From NCBI GenBank assembly GCA_003013855.2, contig ML058408.1, positions 5,271,001 to 5,335,000 of the forward strand: a stretch of DNA of 64,000 bases, read 5' to 3'. Shown here in pieces: positions 11,246 through 24,254 of the stretch. Position numbers and translations under genes: made by a program. Each line of letters begins with the position of its first letter. The first letter of the stretch is position 1. Under the pieces are notes generated by a model. That model ran no database searches. It was not told the DNA's origin and was given only the letters and a program-made list of their open reading frames with translations. Source of the DNA: Liriodendron chinense (lineage: Eukaryota > Streptophyta > Magnoliopsida > Magnoliales > Magnoliaceae).

Positions 11246-11250
11246 CTTAC

Positions 11251-11529
11251 TGGACCCAATTGGACCCGTATCCGAAAAACTTACTATAAATAGTGTGATC
11301 CACTTGATGATCTCAGAACAATTCACCTGTAGAGCGACGCGAACACGACGCAAGGTAGCATGCGCCTCCTCCCAAATCCCCTCGTCGGATAAATAGGGAT
11401 AAACATGGTCTAAAGTAACATAATCACGCATTACATCGAAATTAATCATTATCCTAATCGCAAAATACTTCGATTAAGGGATAAACAGGCCCAATACTTA
11501 GTCATTTTCAGCCCTAGGAAGTGCCCTGA
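11251..11529 (+). mobile_element. Middle segment of solo LTR Z
   Basis: This lies between A and B. It matches E around 26235-26340 and just before 27437, including TATAAATAG (11285-11293) and an AGCATGCGCCTCC motif. About 1 kb present in E is absent here. It ends at CCTGA (11525-11529), the left TSD of B. Confidence 0.7.
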
Positions 11530-13009
11530 TGTTCACTCCCTAAGTGCAAGGTTGCAAAGTAGTAATAAATTCGGAAAGACTGAGTATCGTACCACAAGGA
11601 TTTGTATGTGGATATTCTTATGATTTATAAAAAATAACTTAGAATCAAGATTATATTCAGAATTAAATATGAAAAATTGGAATTTAGAATTAAACAATGA
11701 ATATGAGAGGTAAAAATAATAATATAAAAGGCAATAGAACACCAAGGATCCACTTTTGGTTATTTTCAATGCATCAACATAACTAAGTCTATTACAACTC
11801 AATCGAAATTGAAGTCCTATCTCTATCCAATCGGAATATGGAGCGGTTTAATTTAAACTATCTAAAATAGTTGCTTGTTCATTGATTTGATTCTCACAAT
11901 AATGCTCAAGCACTGGGCACACTCAATTGTATAGGTCAAGCCTTTATCCAATCTAGTTAAGATCATAATTATAGCTTTCATCAAATCCTGTTACTAGACT
12001 TGACTACAACCAATGACTTGAACTTCAATTAAACCAAAATCAATCAGCAAAACAACTATCTCAGATTAACATAAAAGCTTAGAAATTTAGTTTGAATAGT
12101 TCTCACATTAAGATCATGACATTGTACACATGACAATCAAAGCGTCTATCATGCCCAGTGTCGATGATAGATCAATGAACCACACAAATATAAACAACGA
12201 AAAAAGGTAAGCTACTAGATTTAGATTCACTAGGCATCACATGAGCCCAGAGTCATCAAGATATCAAAGAAGAACTAAACTATTACTTTATTCAAACTTT
12301 CATCAAAGAAAATTCATCATTTAAATCATAAAAAGGAAAACCTAGGTTGCATCAATCCATAAAAAATGATCCAAAAGCTTCACCTCTTAGCTCTAGCTAA
12401 GAGGTTTTAGTTCATTTCTAATATCTTTGAACTAAACTCTCTAAAAAAACATGAAGAACAACTAAAACTAGAAGAAAACTAGAAAGGAATCCCTCTTCCA
12501 AGCCTCCTTGATCTTCCCCACGTCCTAGCATGCCTTGGGAATGAAGATGTGTCCTTTTATAGCATTAATTGCCCACCGAGTAAGAAGGTTCGAGGATCTA
12601 CAAAGAAATTTCGCACTAGGCCGAATTTGGAAACCGATTTTTGAAGTTACTGTGCTTGGCCGACTGGTTATGACCGGTCAGACTGACTGTGGTATGTCCA
12701 GCAGCTTCCAAAGGTTCTAGCACTGTTGGCCGATCGATCTGGCATTTGGCTGACCGATAATGACCAGTTAGACATGTTATTTTCCGCATTTTCTTTCTTC
12801 TCTTCTCCTCTTCTCTCCTTGCTTCTTCACTCCACTCCTTAGCTTGTCTTCCTTTTGTCTTCAAGGTGCTTTAAGAGTATCAAATTGGTGAAGTTTCTCT
12901 CTCATTCCAACAAACACAAATCATGCATTAGATAGGTCTTTTAAACATAGAAAATATGCATGATGAGTGATGAATTGGGGTTAGAATATGCACAATTCAG
13001 ATCTCAACA
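11530..13009 (-). mobile_element. B 3' LTR (1480 bp)
   Basis: On the plus strand it reads TGTTCACTCCC...ATCTCAACA. On the minus strand it has degenerate GACCGGTC dyads (12655-12775), a TATA box (CTTTTATA on plus, 12554-12561) and the R hairpin at 12383-12404. CpG-containing dyads are largely decayed to CAGT or TGGT forms. Confidence 0.9.
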
Positions 13010-14187
13010 CACCCTCTAACCAGCATTTTTCTAGTCCCAAGCAAAACATGCGTAAAATAAATCAATCTTCCAAAACTCAACTCTCGCTCGAAAAACTATA
13101 CTTTTATAGACTTAAAGACATACAAGTGTAAAATTCAGAGAAAATTAGTAATAAAAATTTAAATCTTAAACTCCTTAAACATAATAAGTATTTCATATAG
13201 AATCTCCATTGATTGATTGATAAATAGAAGAATCCGAACAAGTATAGTCTTGTGTGCATAGTGAATGTTTATCTTATGAATTTTCAGGATTACCTTCTTC
13301 ATAGATTAGTAAAACTAAATATCTAAAAGTGTACAGATCAACCACATGCCTATGATAAGAATTTTCCTTACCGTTCCTTCGATGGTTTTCATACTTCTTC
13401 CCATTTCCAGCTTAAGTTACGGGTAGACCTTCCCCTGGTTGGTGATAGGTAGCCCTTTTTTGGAATTCAATATATTTTCAATAAAAATCTCTTTTGCTTC
13501 TTTCTCACTGTAAACATGAGATAGGATTTTTCGAAATCCATATCTTTACATTCTTCACTTCTTATTTCCTGAACGTGATGGACAAAGTTCCCCGGCTTGG
13601 TTCCTCAACACGCTAAATCTTAGTCTAACTGATCTACAAATCTACATAATCCCTTCAATTATGAAAATTGTGCAATGTGAGCTAGACTCAAAAGTGTTCA
13701 AAACTTTCTATCAATCAAATAATAGGGGAATTCATATAGAAAACTACTATGTATAAGTCCTTTAAGAGTTTCAAAATTATATTACCTGCCCTCTCTTCCT
13801 TTCATACTCATATCATCTCAAGTACATAGAAATAAAGTTTTTTAAAAGAGTTTTGAATTTCAAAAAATTAAAAAATTTCTTATAAAAATTGCTTAAAAGG
13901 TTGCAAAAATACTAGATTCAGCTATGAATCTCACCCCCCAACAAAAACTTTGCATTGTCCTCAATGTAAGAAGAATATGCAATGAATGCAACAACAGGAG
14001 AGTAATGGCAAAGTAAATGAAAGTGAGAAAGAGAGATAGTACCTAAAAAAATAACATGGCATGGAAAATTGGCTTGGAGTGAGGGATTACGTCATTCTTC
14101 TAAAACCTAAATCTACCAATCAAAGTAAATTCTAATGCAATCTAATCCTAGGAAAGCAATTAAAATGTTAAACTATCCTCCATCAAA
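13010..14187 (-). other. B 3'UTR with PPT and conserved boxes
   Basis: It carries the PPT complement CACCCTCTAACC (13010-13021), a PPT-proximal hairpin with slight decay, the ~110-nt box (13347-13461) and the internal G-rich box (13933-13968; CCCCCCAAC..CATTGTCCTCAATGTA on plus). No ORF of note lies here. Confidence 0.75.
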
Positions 14188-17011
14188 CTAGGAGGTTAAT
14201 CCCAACAACTCATCTAAAAGCATAAAGTCAAGAAAAATCATTAGATGGATCAAAAGGTTTCGTAGTAATGTTATCCAAGATCTTGCTTTAGAATATACAT
14301 GTGTGTGCATAATCCTAATAAGCCACTAAAAATCCCACAAAGAAATTTTAACAGGATTCTTAATGTTTTCACCACATGTATATGAAGAGACATCATCATA
14401 TTTGTCAAAAAAAAAAATGTCTTCATTCAAATTTTCCTGGGCAATGATATTGTATGTGTGAGTTGTCTCAGGGTTAGTAGATTTTGGTATGCATGATCCA
14501 TAGAGGTGTGGAAACATGAATTGATTTTTCAGCACAACAAAGTTTTGTTTCCACATCCTTTTCCCGACTAGTGTCATATGATGGTACCATCTCTAAAAGT
14601 GCAACCACATCCCCTATCAAATCCACATTCATATCAAGGGAGTAGGTCACGTCTTCTTCTAAGGGACCGGAGTAGAGAATTGAGAGGGACTCATCTTCCA
14701 CAGAAGAATCAATCACGTTTATTTCATGAACCTCCTCATCCTCATCCTCTTGTTGGTTGTCCATGTTGAAGGCGTTTAACTCAATCGTCATATTGCCAAA
14801 AGACATTTGGACAACCCCACTCCTACAATTGATGATGGCGTTTGATGTGGCTAGGAATGGGCGGCCAAGTATGACAGGGATTTGAGTGCCAATATTAATG
14901 ATGGGTCGTGTGTCCAAGACAATAAAGTCTACCGAGTAGTAGACCTTATCAACTTAGACAAGGACATCCTCAATCACTCCTCTCGAGATACGAATCGAAT
15001 GGTCAGCAAGTTATAACGTGGTTTTGGTGGTTTTTAATTCATCTAAACTTAATTATTCATAAACCGAGTAAGGGATTAAGTTCACACTTGCCCCTAGATC
15101 AAGTAAAGCGTGCTTCACCTAGTAGTCATCGATTATATATGATATTGTTGGAAAACTAAGATCTTTGTATTTTTTTTAGCATTCTCTGTCAAGAATGCCT
15201 TCTTTTGCACATGTATTTTCCTTTTTACCATACAAAGGTCCTTTAGATATTTTTCATATAACAGTATTTATTTAATGACAACCAACAATCGGATGTTGAT
15301 CTTGACTTACTTAAAAACCTCTAAAAATTCTTGATATTTATCTTGAGGTTTGGTTGAAATCAAGCGTTAAGGGAATGAAGCAACAAGCCCATATTCTTTC
15401 AAAGGCTCTTTTTCATGTATGGTGATGCAGGTCCATCATCCTCTTTGGAAGATACCAAATCATTAAGCGTGGAGGCCTTCATCAGTTTAGATTTTTTTAA
15501 TTATTTTACCACTTCTAAGAGTGGTGATGGACTTAACATGTTCTATGTGTTGGCTAGAGGAACTATACACGTTTTTTTCACATTGTGATTTTAGATTAAG
15601 TAAGGGTTAGGCCAGAAGGGTCCCTTCCCTTGCGTTTAAGCAAGCCTTGATCTCCTTTACTGAACTTTTAACCTCAAGCATTATAGTATTGTTTGTTTGG
15701 TTGATTTGAGCTTGGCCTTGCATGAATGTCTTCAATGTATCCTCCATAGATATTTGAGGTGGGGCCATAGAAAATTGCATTGGGGACCCCCTTTGAGGAT
15801 TTCTTTGGTTGGCCGTGGGTCCATTCTCCTAATTGAGGTTAGGATGATTCATCCAACTAGAATTGTATGAGTTTGAATTTGGAGTACTAAAAGGACATTG
15901 ATAATTATTTAAGGCATTTGATTGTTCATATAAAAGTTCTTGAAATGCAGGAATTGTATGATAGTCCTACGTTTGATACACATTGGAAGCACAAATACCA
16001 CAAATAGTTTCAATAACCTCCCTTTGTTAAGGTGTATCCACTTTCCTTAATTCCATAGCCTCGACTTTTCATGTGAGATTAGCCACTCTAACACTCAGAT
16101 CATCTTCATCATTCAAGACATAGATTTCTCCATTTTCCTTGGCTTGGGACTGTTTGAACTTGTCGTCTTGGATGTATCCCATGCTTGTGTATTTTTAGCC
16201 AACATGTCAAAATAGTCCCAAGCTTCCTCTGTTTCCTTGCTCATGTACTCCTCATTGCACATCATTTCCACAAATTAGTGCATGGCTGAGGTTAGTCCGT
16301 CATAGAAGAAATTAATCAACCTCCATCATTCATAACTATGATGAGGGCATGCGTTTAATAGCTCCTTATACCTCTCCCAACATTGGAAGAAGGTTTCATC
16401 TTCTTTTTTGGCGAAGTTCATTATGGCCCTTCTTAGCGTATTGGTCAAATGAGTTGGGAATAATTTTTTTAAAAACTCCTAGGTCATTTCAATCCACGTT
16501 CCTATAGACCTTGGCCTTAAGGAATGTAGCCATGACTTGGCTTTCTCTTTCAAGGAAAAAGAGAACTTGAGTGTTATGGTATCCTTGGTTACATTGTCAT
16601 AGTGAATTGTGGCTACTATCTCTTCGAACTCCTTAATATGTAAATAAGCGCTTTCGGAGTCAAGTCCATGGAATTTGGGGAGAAGTTGGATCAACCCCGG
16701 TTTAAAATCAATGTTCCCCACATTGTGAGGAAAAATCATGCAAGAGGGGGTACTTATCCTAGCAGGTTGCAGGTAATCACGTAGAGTCCTCGGTTGAGGT
16801 GCATCCCTCACTTCATTTTCATCAATTTCAGTATAGTTTTGGGCTTGATTTTGTTGTCGGTTACCTCCTTGATTGGGTTGATTTTCAGTTATCTCTCTAA
16901 TAATTTCAGAAAAATTTGACGTTCTCTAGCACGAGGCTCTCTATCAATCCCCTCAACAATTACTCTGTCACTTATCAAGCGATTGTTATGATCATGGACC
17001 CAGTGGGGCAT
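14188..17011 (-). pseudogene. B gag-protease-CTD remnant
   Basis: The start codon (complement of CAT, 17009-17011) gives M-P-H-W, as in G. Recognisable parts are R-T-L-R-D-Y-L-Q-P-A-R and the capsid region (open 16479-16811), a decayed zinc-knuckle region around 15960-16020, and protease with I-L-G-R-P-F-L (14917-14474 open). The C-terminal domain starts S-T-P-L-W-I-M-H-T. Stops and frameshifts break it throughout. The stop equivalent to that of G is at 14188-14190. The Asp of D-L-G lies near 15105. No pol follows, so it would have depended on another element for RT and integrase (inference). Confidence 0.88.
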
Positions 17012-17059
17012 GGAAATTTAGAAAAAGAAAAAGAAAAAGAAATCTTTCTACTTTCCTAA

Positions 17060-18404
17060 TGTTGAGCTTCTAAATTATACATATTTTAGCCCATTGTACC
17101 ACATTATATGCACGGTTTGCATGGTTAAAAGACTAGTCTACTACATGTTTTACGGTTGTAGGAATGAGAGAGAGAGAGTTCATTCAATTGATGTTCAAAA
17201 GACCAACTTTAGAAGCTTTTCGATGAAGAATAAAGGTGGGCTAAAGAAGGAAGAACAAAGAAGTAGAGAAGAGAGAGAAAGAAAGGGCGAATGTGAGGCT
17301 AGACTGGTCTTAACTGGTCGGCCAAGGATGGCATGACCAGTCTTGACCAGTCAGCCACCATAACAGCCCCCTCTCAACATCACTAGACAAAGGACCAGCT
17401 GGGTTCGACCGGTCTTGACCGGTCGGCCACAGGCCCCCCTCTCTTATGCACTCGCTGGAACAAGACCCAAACAGGTCTAACCGATTAAGACCAGTCGGCT
17501 AGGAGAGATTTCAGTAGCTTGATCTTCAAGCTCCGTTTTTCATGCGCTGTGAAAGTTGTTACGTAAATTTAGAAGGTTCTGAGGTGGTGGAGCCTCTCCA
17601 TTATAAAAGGACACTTAGGTTTCGTTCCTAAGGCATCATAGAAGGCTAAGGACTTCATGGGAGGTGAAGAGGATCGTTGTGGAGCGTCTATAACTCTCCC
17701 GAATCCAGTTTTTCATGTTTTTCATTAGTTTTTCATTGTTTTTATTTGAAGCATGATAATGCTCGGCTAGAACCTCTTAGCTAAGGCTAAGAGGTGAAGC
17801 TTGTAGCTAGTTATCATGTAGAATTCATTTGATTCAAGTACTCTATCTAAAATTTGGATTTTTAAGTTCTACTTTGAATAAAGTTGGTATTTTTGGTTGT
17901 TTTATGAGAGCTCATGTTCTTTGGACATGGGTTCCTTGCAATTCTCTGAGATTATCATGTTTGGATTGATTAGATTTGAATTGTAGTAACCCAGTGCATA
18001 CCATAGTCTCTCTGCATGGTTGTTACTTCGAAGGCTACATATTTAAATTCTATGTGCTTCATTAGAACTTGAGTTTTATTTTTAGATTTAAGTGAAGATT
18101 GTTTATGTTTAATTACTAAATCTTCCAACTAGAAGAGAGATAGAATTTCAAATCTAGTTGTGTTATGCTTGGATGAATGAATATGGGGCTACTACAACTG
18201 GATCCTTGTGGCCTTAGTTCCATTAAATTATAGATTTTTACAAAAGTTATTGTTTTTACTTAGTTTTGAATTTGAAATCTAAAATTGCTAAGATTGGAGT
18301 TGCTAGAGTGGTTTGAATTTGTTTACTTTAATTTCATGTGGATCAACCTTGGTCTTACTGAGATTATTACTACATCGCAGCCTTGCACTTGAGGCGAGCG
18401 AACA
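17060..18404 (+). mobile_element. C 5' LTR (1345 bp)
   Basis: It starts TGTTGAGCTTC and ends GAGGCGAGCGAACA. Dyads with 10-bp half-site spacing lie at about 17301, 17334, 17407 and 17472. TATAAAAG is at 17602-17609. The R hairpin (CCTCTTAGC / GCTAAGAGG arms) is at 17773-17794. The U5 hairpin is decayed (TTGGTCTTACTGAG). Confidence 0.93.
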
Positions 18405-18410
18405 AGTTTT

Positions 18411-18428
18411 TGGCATCGTTGTTGGGGA
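18411..18428 (+). other. C primer-binding site (tRNA-Asp type)
   Basis: TGGCATCGTTGTTGGGGA compares with TGGCGCCGTTGCCGGGGA, the complement of the 3' end of plant tRNA-Asp. The few mismatches are mostly transitions. It lies 6 bp after the LTR end, as in the other elements. Confidence 0.8.
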
Positions 18429-18433
18429 ACTTA

Positions 18434-18550
18434 GGTTAAACGGTTATAGTTTTAGTGGCTATAGAAGTAGAAGTAGATAAATAGGATTTTCTGATTTCCT
18501 ATAAGTAGTTTTTGATTTTCTAGAACTAACAAGTTTGTTTCGTTTTGTAG
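18434..18550 (+). other. C putative 5'-leader intron
   Basis: AG|GTTAAA just after the PBS could be a donor. CTAAC at 18526-18530 could be a branch site. A T-rich run and TGTAG|G at 18550 fit an acceptor. Length would be 117 nt. The same arrangement, with lengths of 117-134 nt, occurs in B, D and G. Splicing is inferred from sequence only. Confidence 0.5.
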
Positions 18551-18684
18551 GAAATTCTCCTAGTTCAAGCTAATTGGGTACTATCTTTCTAACTTAGAGC
18601 TTTTTATAACTTTTTAGTTTTTTAGATTTTAGTTTATTTTTAAACTTTTGTTTTAGGTTTGGTTTTTAATTCAGATTTTAGCTT

Positions 18685-20290
18685 GTGTGGTTTATATCCC
18701 GTTGGGAACGTGACCACACTAATCGTCTCCAAACCGAAGGTGGTTTAGTTGGACCACTATCTGTTCATAGACAAGTCAAGAATTACGTAGAACATTGTGA
18801 AAGTTCGGGGACTATGAGTCAAACACCATTAAGGAATCCCCCTACTACAACTACAAATGCAAATCAAGAGAGAATAGGAGAGAATGAGGTACGCAATGCT
18901 CCTCCAATGAGAGCTTTACATGACTACCTACAACTGGCCCGTATGACTACACCCTCTTGCGTGGTTTTACCAACCAACAGGGGGAACATTGATATAAAGC
19001 CAGGGGTAATTCAACTTTTACCAAAGTTCCATGGGCTAGATTCTGAGAACCCATATCTACACTTAAAAGAGTTTGATGAAGTTGTTGCTACCTTGCAATA
19101 CAACAATGTGTCAGAGGTTGTTATCAAACTTAGATTGTTTCCCTTCTCATTGAAAGAAAGAGCCAAGGGTTGGCTCCACTCTAGTAGACCACATTCAATT
19201 GGGGCATGGACTGAGATGACCTAGGAATTCTTGGAAAAAAATTTCCCGGCTCATAAAACCAATACCCTTCGAAGATCTATAATAAACTTTATGGGAAAAG
19301 AGGGTGAGTCATTCTTTTAAAGTTGGGAAAGGTTTAAGGAACTCTTACTCACTTTCCCACATGATGGATACGAAAGTTGGTGGATTATAAACTTCTTTTA
19401 TGATGGATTGAATTCCAACATGCGCCAATTTGTAGAGATGATGTGCAATGGCGAGTTCATGAGCAAAAATCCAGATGAGGCATGGAGTTACTTAGACATG
19501 TTGGCCGAGAATGCCCAATCATGGGATACCTCGGACAAGTCTAGTAACCTCAAGCCTCCTCAACAAAAAGAGAAAGGAGGGATTTACATCCTTAAGGAGG
19601 AAGATGATGTAAACGCAAGGATAGCCAACCTCACAAGAAAAGTCGAGGCTATGAAACTTAGCAAGAGTGGAGTTTTTAAGTCCATGGCCATTGAGAACGT
19701 ATGCGGAATTTGTGCCGCTAATGTACACCTTACGCAAGATTGTCCCACAATTCTCCCGTTTCAAGAGATGTTACAAGAGCAAGCAAACGCCGCATATGGG
19801 TATCAAAGGCCTTTCAATGGACCAGTAGGTAACACGTACAACTCTACTTGAAAGAACCATATAAATTTCAATTGGAGGAATGACCCCACGGGCAATCCTA
19901 CTAACTCTTAAGGAGGGCTACTCATGTAAAATATGGCCCCACCTCAATTCTCAATGAAAGATACTCTAAAGGCGTTTATGCAAGGCAAACGCAAATCAAT
20001 CAATCAAATCAACAAATGTTCCAAGAGCTAAAAACGTCGGTTGATGAGATTAAGGGACGCTTAAATGCTAGGGAATGGACCTTTCCGGCCCAACCTCAGC
20101 CTAATCCTAAACAAGCACATGAAATAAGCATCCCTAATCTTCCCAACCAATATGTGGAGCAACCAAAGTCTATCACTACTCTTAGAAGTGGTAAACAAAT
20201 GGATAAATCTATTCCGGTGAAGGCCGACAAGCCTAATGATCCGGTGATTTCTGAGAATGAGGATGGACCTAACTTAGCCCCATAAGAAAC
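18685..20290 (+). pseudogene. gag: C gag remnant
   Basis: The start at 18685 opens M-W-F-I-S-R-W-E. The homologous motif M-R-A-L-H-D-Y-L-Q-L-A-R is followed by the capsid block ending at a stop at 19222-19224. Further stops occur near 19317 and 19848. The zinc knuckle CX2CX4HX4C is encoded at 19702-19743 in the open part 19408-19851. A downstream open piece (20016-20285) is the Gag-protease linker. The order matches element G. The product would have been the particle shell and RNA-binding protein. Confidence 0.88.
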
Positions 20291-21145
20291 GGAATGTGTA
20301 CACAAGCCCATAACACCATTCCCTTCGAGATTGGTTGGTCTAAAATCTCTCCTAAATTCTCATGATATTCTAGAGATTTTCAGACAAGTCAAGCTCAACA
20401 TTCCATTGCTTGATGTCATCAAATAAATCCCTTCTTATGCCAAGTTCCTAAAGGACTTATGCACAACCAAAAACAAATACAATGTGCAACAAAAGGCCTT
20501 CTTGAATGAGCAAGTGAGTGCCATTTTCACCCAAATGAACCCCTACAAAATTTACGGATCCCGGTAGTCCCACAATCTCATGTATCATTGGTGACTACCG
20601 GATTGAGCGTGCATTATTAGACTTGGGGGCAAGTGTAAACTTGATCCCGTACTCGGTATACGAGCAATTGGTTCTTGGTGAATTAAAACCCACCAAAACT
20701 ATGTTGCAACTTGCTGATAGATCCATTCGTGTGCTGAGAGGGATATTTGAGGATGTATTGGTCCAAGTCGAAAAATTCTACTACCCAGTGGATTTCATCG
20801 TCTAAGACATGCAACCGGTTATAGATACTAGCACTCAAATACTGGTGATTTTAGGCTACCCCTTCCTGGCTTCTTTAAACGCAATTATAAATTACCGGAA
20901 TGGGGTAATGCAACTATCCTTTGGGAAAAAAATGCATAGGGATGACAATGATGAGCTCTTCGAGGTAAACATTCTTGAATCCTTTAAAGAAGAGGAGCTC
21001 CTCCAACTTGAACCACTAGAAAATTTGGAGACATGCTTGGCACATTTTGAAGATTCCAAAGACTCCATCATTAGTGACATTGTGCAAGCATTGAGTAGTG
21101 AAACCTGTAGTTGATACTAGTAGGTGAAGGCCTCATTTTGAAATA
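20291..21145 (+). pseudogene. C aspartic protease remnant
   Basis: After a broken linker, the active site D-L-G-A-S-V-N-L-I has its Asp codon at 20620-20622. It is followed by L-A-D-R-S-I-R and, after a stop near 20803, by I-L-x-x-P-F-L-A. The acidic tail (to 21114) contains L-E-T-C-L-A-H-F, matching D-P-L-E-A-C-V-A-H-S in A and D-F-L-D-E-C-L-A-H-S in D. The frame is closed at 21112-21114. Confidence 0.85.
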
Positions 21146-22130
21146 TTGCCACCAACCACATCAAAGCCTCTACCGTTTAATATCAAACCATTGAAGCTTG
21201 ACCTTAAACCTTTGCCATCCGAGCTTAAATATGTATATTTGGGTCAAGAGGAAACATTCCCGGTTGTCATTACCTCTCACCTAGGAAAAGACCCAGAGCT
21301 CAAGTTGATTGAGCTACTCAAAGAACATAGGAGAGCCATAGGTTGGACAATAGCGAACCTCAAAAGGATAGACTCTTCGGTTTGTACTCACCATATACAC
21401 CTCGAAGAAAATGCAAAAAAACTAGACAACCTAAAAGAAGGTTAAATCCAAACATGATGGAGGTTGTCAAGGCCGAGGTGTTGAAGCTACTAAATGTGGG
21501 TATCATTTACCCCATCTCGGATAGCCAATGGGTGAGTCCTACCCAAGTTGTCCCTAACAAGTCTGGTATTACCATTGTAGAGAACGCCAAAAATGAACTT
21601 ATACCGACAAGAGTGACCACCGATTGACGTATGTGCATAGATTGTCGAAAGCTAAACATGGTCACTAGGAAGGACCACTTCCCTCTCCCATTCATGGATC
21701 AAATTTTAGAGAGGTTAGCGGGTCACTCCGATTATTGCTTCCTCGATGGCTATTTCGGCTACAACCAAATTGAGATAGCCCCGGAAGACCACGTTTACAT
21801 GCCCGTTCGGCACCTTCGCATACCGAAGGATGTCATTCAAACTATGTAATGCACCCGCCACGTTCCAACGATGCATGTTGTGTATTTTCTCGGACATGGT
21901 GGGTGAATTTCTCAAGGTATTCATGGATGATTTTTCTGTTTTTTGTTGTACTTTTGATGGGTGCCTTAATCCCTTGAAGTTAGTCTTGATAATGTGCGAG
22001 GAAAAGAACCTTGTCTTAAACTAGAAAAAGTGTCATTTTATTGTACAAAGAGGAATAGTCCTTGGACATATCATCTCGTCTAATGGAATAGAGGTAGACT
22101 GGGCCAAAATCGATATCATTTCCAACCTAA
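21146..22130 (+). pseudogene. C reverse transcriptase remnant
   Basis: The linker L-K-P-L-P-S-E-L-K-Y-V-Y-L-G leads to a frameshift near 21415-21430. RT then continues as R-R-L-N-P-N-M, V-G-I-I-Y-P-I-S-D-S-Q-W-V-S-P, a TGA near 21626, R-M-C-I-D-C-R-K-L-N, a further frameshift near 21790-21800, F-K-L-C-N-A-P-A-T-F-Q-R and F-M-D-D at 21920-21931. A stop lies at 22022-22024. It is an inactive relic of the same RT family as A. Confidence 0.9.
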
Positions 22131-22840
22131 CACCACCTAAAAGCATACGCGATGTGCGGGCCTTCCTTGGACACGCCAGTTTTTACAGAAGGTTCATAAA
22201 GGATTTCAGCCATATCTCTAGGCCCTTATGTAACCTTCTCCAAAAGAAGAACCAATTTGAGTGGAGTGCCAAATGTCAATTAGCTTTTTCAAAGCTAAAA
22301 GAATGTTGACAACCACTCCTATCATGTAACCACTGGATTGGTCCGTTCCTTTTGAGGTGCGATGCGAGCGATTATGCAATTGGGGCGGTGTTAGGACAAA
22401 GGAAGGACAAGAAGCCCCACGTTATTTACTATGCAAGTAGGACCTTGAATCTCGTCCAAGTCAATTACTCAACTACGAAGAAGGAGCTCCTGGCCATTGT
22501 TTTTGCTTTGGATAAATTCAGGGCGTACTTGATAGGATCCAAGGTCATAATTTACATGGATCATGCGACACTGAAACACCTTCTTTCTAAGAAGGATGCT
22601 AAGCCCCATTTGCTATGATGGAACCTACTCCTTCAAGAATTCGATTTAAAAATTAAGGATAAGAAGGGAGTAGAGAATGTGGTAGTGGATCATCTATCCC
22701 ACCTCATTTTTCCTGATTCCATTGACGTGTTACTTATAGAGGACTCATTCCCTGATGAGTAACTCTTTATTGCTACGCATCCACGCATCCACCATGTAAG
22801 CTGACATAGCAAACTATTTTTCCACGGGTTCGATGCCGAC
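22131..22840 (+). pseudogene. C RNase H domain, cut by D
   Basis: V-R-A-F-L-G-H-A-S-F-Y-R-R-F-I-K-D-F-S is followed by C-D-A-S-D-Y-A-I-G-A-V-L, T-K-K-E-L-L-A-I-V, Y-M-D-H-A-T-L-K-H-L and V-V-D-H-L-S-H-L, the four acidic positions of RNase H. Stops and a frameshift near 22300-22350 and a TGA near 22617 break it. D inserted at 22841, between RNase H and integrase. Confidence 0.87.
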
Positions 22841-24102
22841 TGTTGAGCTCTTAATTGTGCATATTCTAACCCCAATTCATCACTCATTATGCATGATTTT
22901 TATAATTTAAAGACTAATCCAATGCATAGATTTGTGATTGTAGGAATGAGAGAGAGACTTCACTAATTCATAGTTAAAAGAGTCACTTTGTATGCATTGA
23001 AGATCAATATAACAAATACCAAAAGGTGGAGGAAAGAAGAAGAAAGAAAGAGAAGAAAATATAAAAAATAGTCCCAAAACCTGTCCCAAGACCTATCCCA
23101 AGACCGATCACCAGACAGGTCTACACAGCGACCGGTCGCCTGACCAGTTGCCAGACAGGTCATCAAGAGTCCAGAGAAACATAGCTTACTAGACTATTTT
23201 TTTGTTTCTTAGATCGGTCGCCAGACAGGTCTAAGGTACTCTAGAAAGTCCAATTTTTAATTCTAAGTTTCCAAATTGCGGAAGGACTCCACGGATTCAC
23301 GAAGTTTCCAAGTTGGTGCGGGATTTCTCTTATAAATGGCCACATCCACTCTCTTCCTAAGGCATCTAGCAACGTGGGGAGCAAAGAGATCAAGACCTAG
23401 GAGGCTTCCTAGCCTCCTACAACTAGTTTTCTTCTTTTTCTAGTTCTAGTTTCTAGTTTTTAATGTTTTCTTTTAGCTAACCTCTTAGCTAGATCTAAAA
23501 GGTGAAGTTTTTAGTTTGTTTCAATGCTTTAATTCGTTTCTTCAAGTACCCTTTACTTATTTATGGATTTTCAAGTTCTAATTTAAATAAAGTTTGGATT
23601 TTTAGAAGTTTTGTGAGAGTTTGTGTACTCTGGACATGAGTTCCTTGCAATTCCCTGAGATTACCATGATTGGGTTGTTTGAATTCAAATTGTAGTAACC
23701 CTTGAGCATGCCATAGTCTCTTAACATGGCTGTTACTCCGAAGGATACAAGTTCAAGTTCTATGTGCTTCATTAGAACTAGAAATTTGATTTTCAGATTT
23801 AAGTGAGACTGTTTATGCTTAAATGTTATATCATCCAATTAGATGAAAGATAGGACTTTAATTCTAATTGTGTTGTGCTTAGATGAATGGATTGGTATTG
23901 AACTACTACAAGTGGATCCTTAATGCTCTACTTCTTCTTATTTTCAGATTTTCCTATTTTATGTGAAAAACTATTTTCCTAAACTTCTTAAATTCTAGTT
24001 ATTAGAGTAGTTGGAATTGTTTAGCTCTTTCCCTGTGGATCGACCTCGGTCTTACTGAGAATTATTACTACATCGCAGCCTTGCACTTGAGGCGAGCGAA
24101 TA
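22841..24102 (+). mobile_element. D first LTR (1262 bp)
   Basis: It starts TGTTGAGCTC and ends GCGAGCGAATA (CA decayed to TA). Dyads of the form GACCGGTC-GCCA-GACAGGTC with 12-bp spacing lie in 23102-23235. TATAAATG is at 23331-23338. The R hairpin at 23481-23502 has one broken pair. Confidence 0.92.
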
Positions 24103-24108
24103 AGTTTT

Positions 24109-24126
24109 TGGCGCTGTTGCCAGGGA
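24109..24126 (+). other. D unit 1 primer-binding site
   Basis: TGGCGCTGTTGCCAGGGA matches the tRNA-Asp PBS TGGCGCCGTTGCCGGGGA at 16 of 18 positions; both differences are transitions. Confidence 0.85.
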
Positions 24127-24130
24127 AAAG

Positions 24131-24254
24131 GTTAAACGGTTCTAATTGTTCTAGTAACTATAGAGTAGTTTTAGTTAGGTAGGATTTTCAGTTTTTATAG
24201 AAGTAGATTTTCTGATTTTTTTTTTAGATTACTAACAATTTTTTATTTTTGTAG
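24131..24254 (+). other. D unit 1 putative leader intron
   Basis: AG|GTTAAA follows the PBS, TTACTAAC covers 24229-24236, and a T run ends in TTTTTGTAG|G at 24254. Length is 124 nt. Confidence 0.5.
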
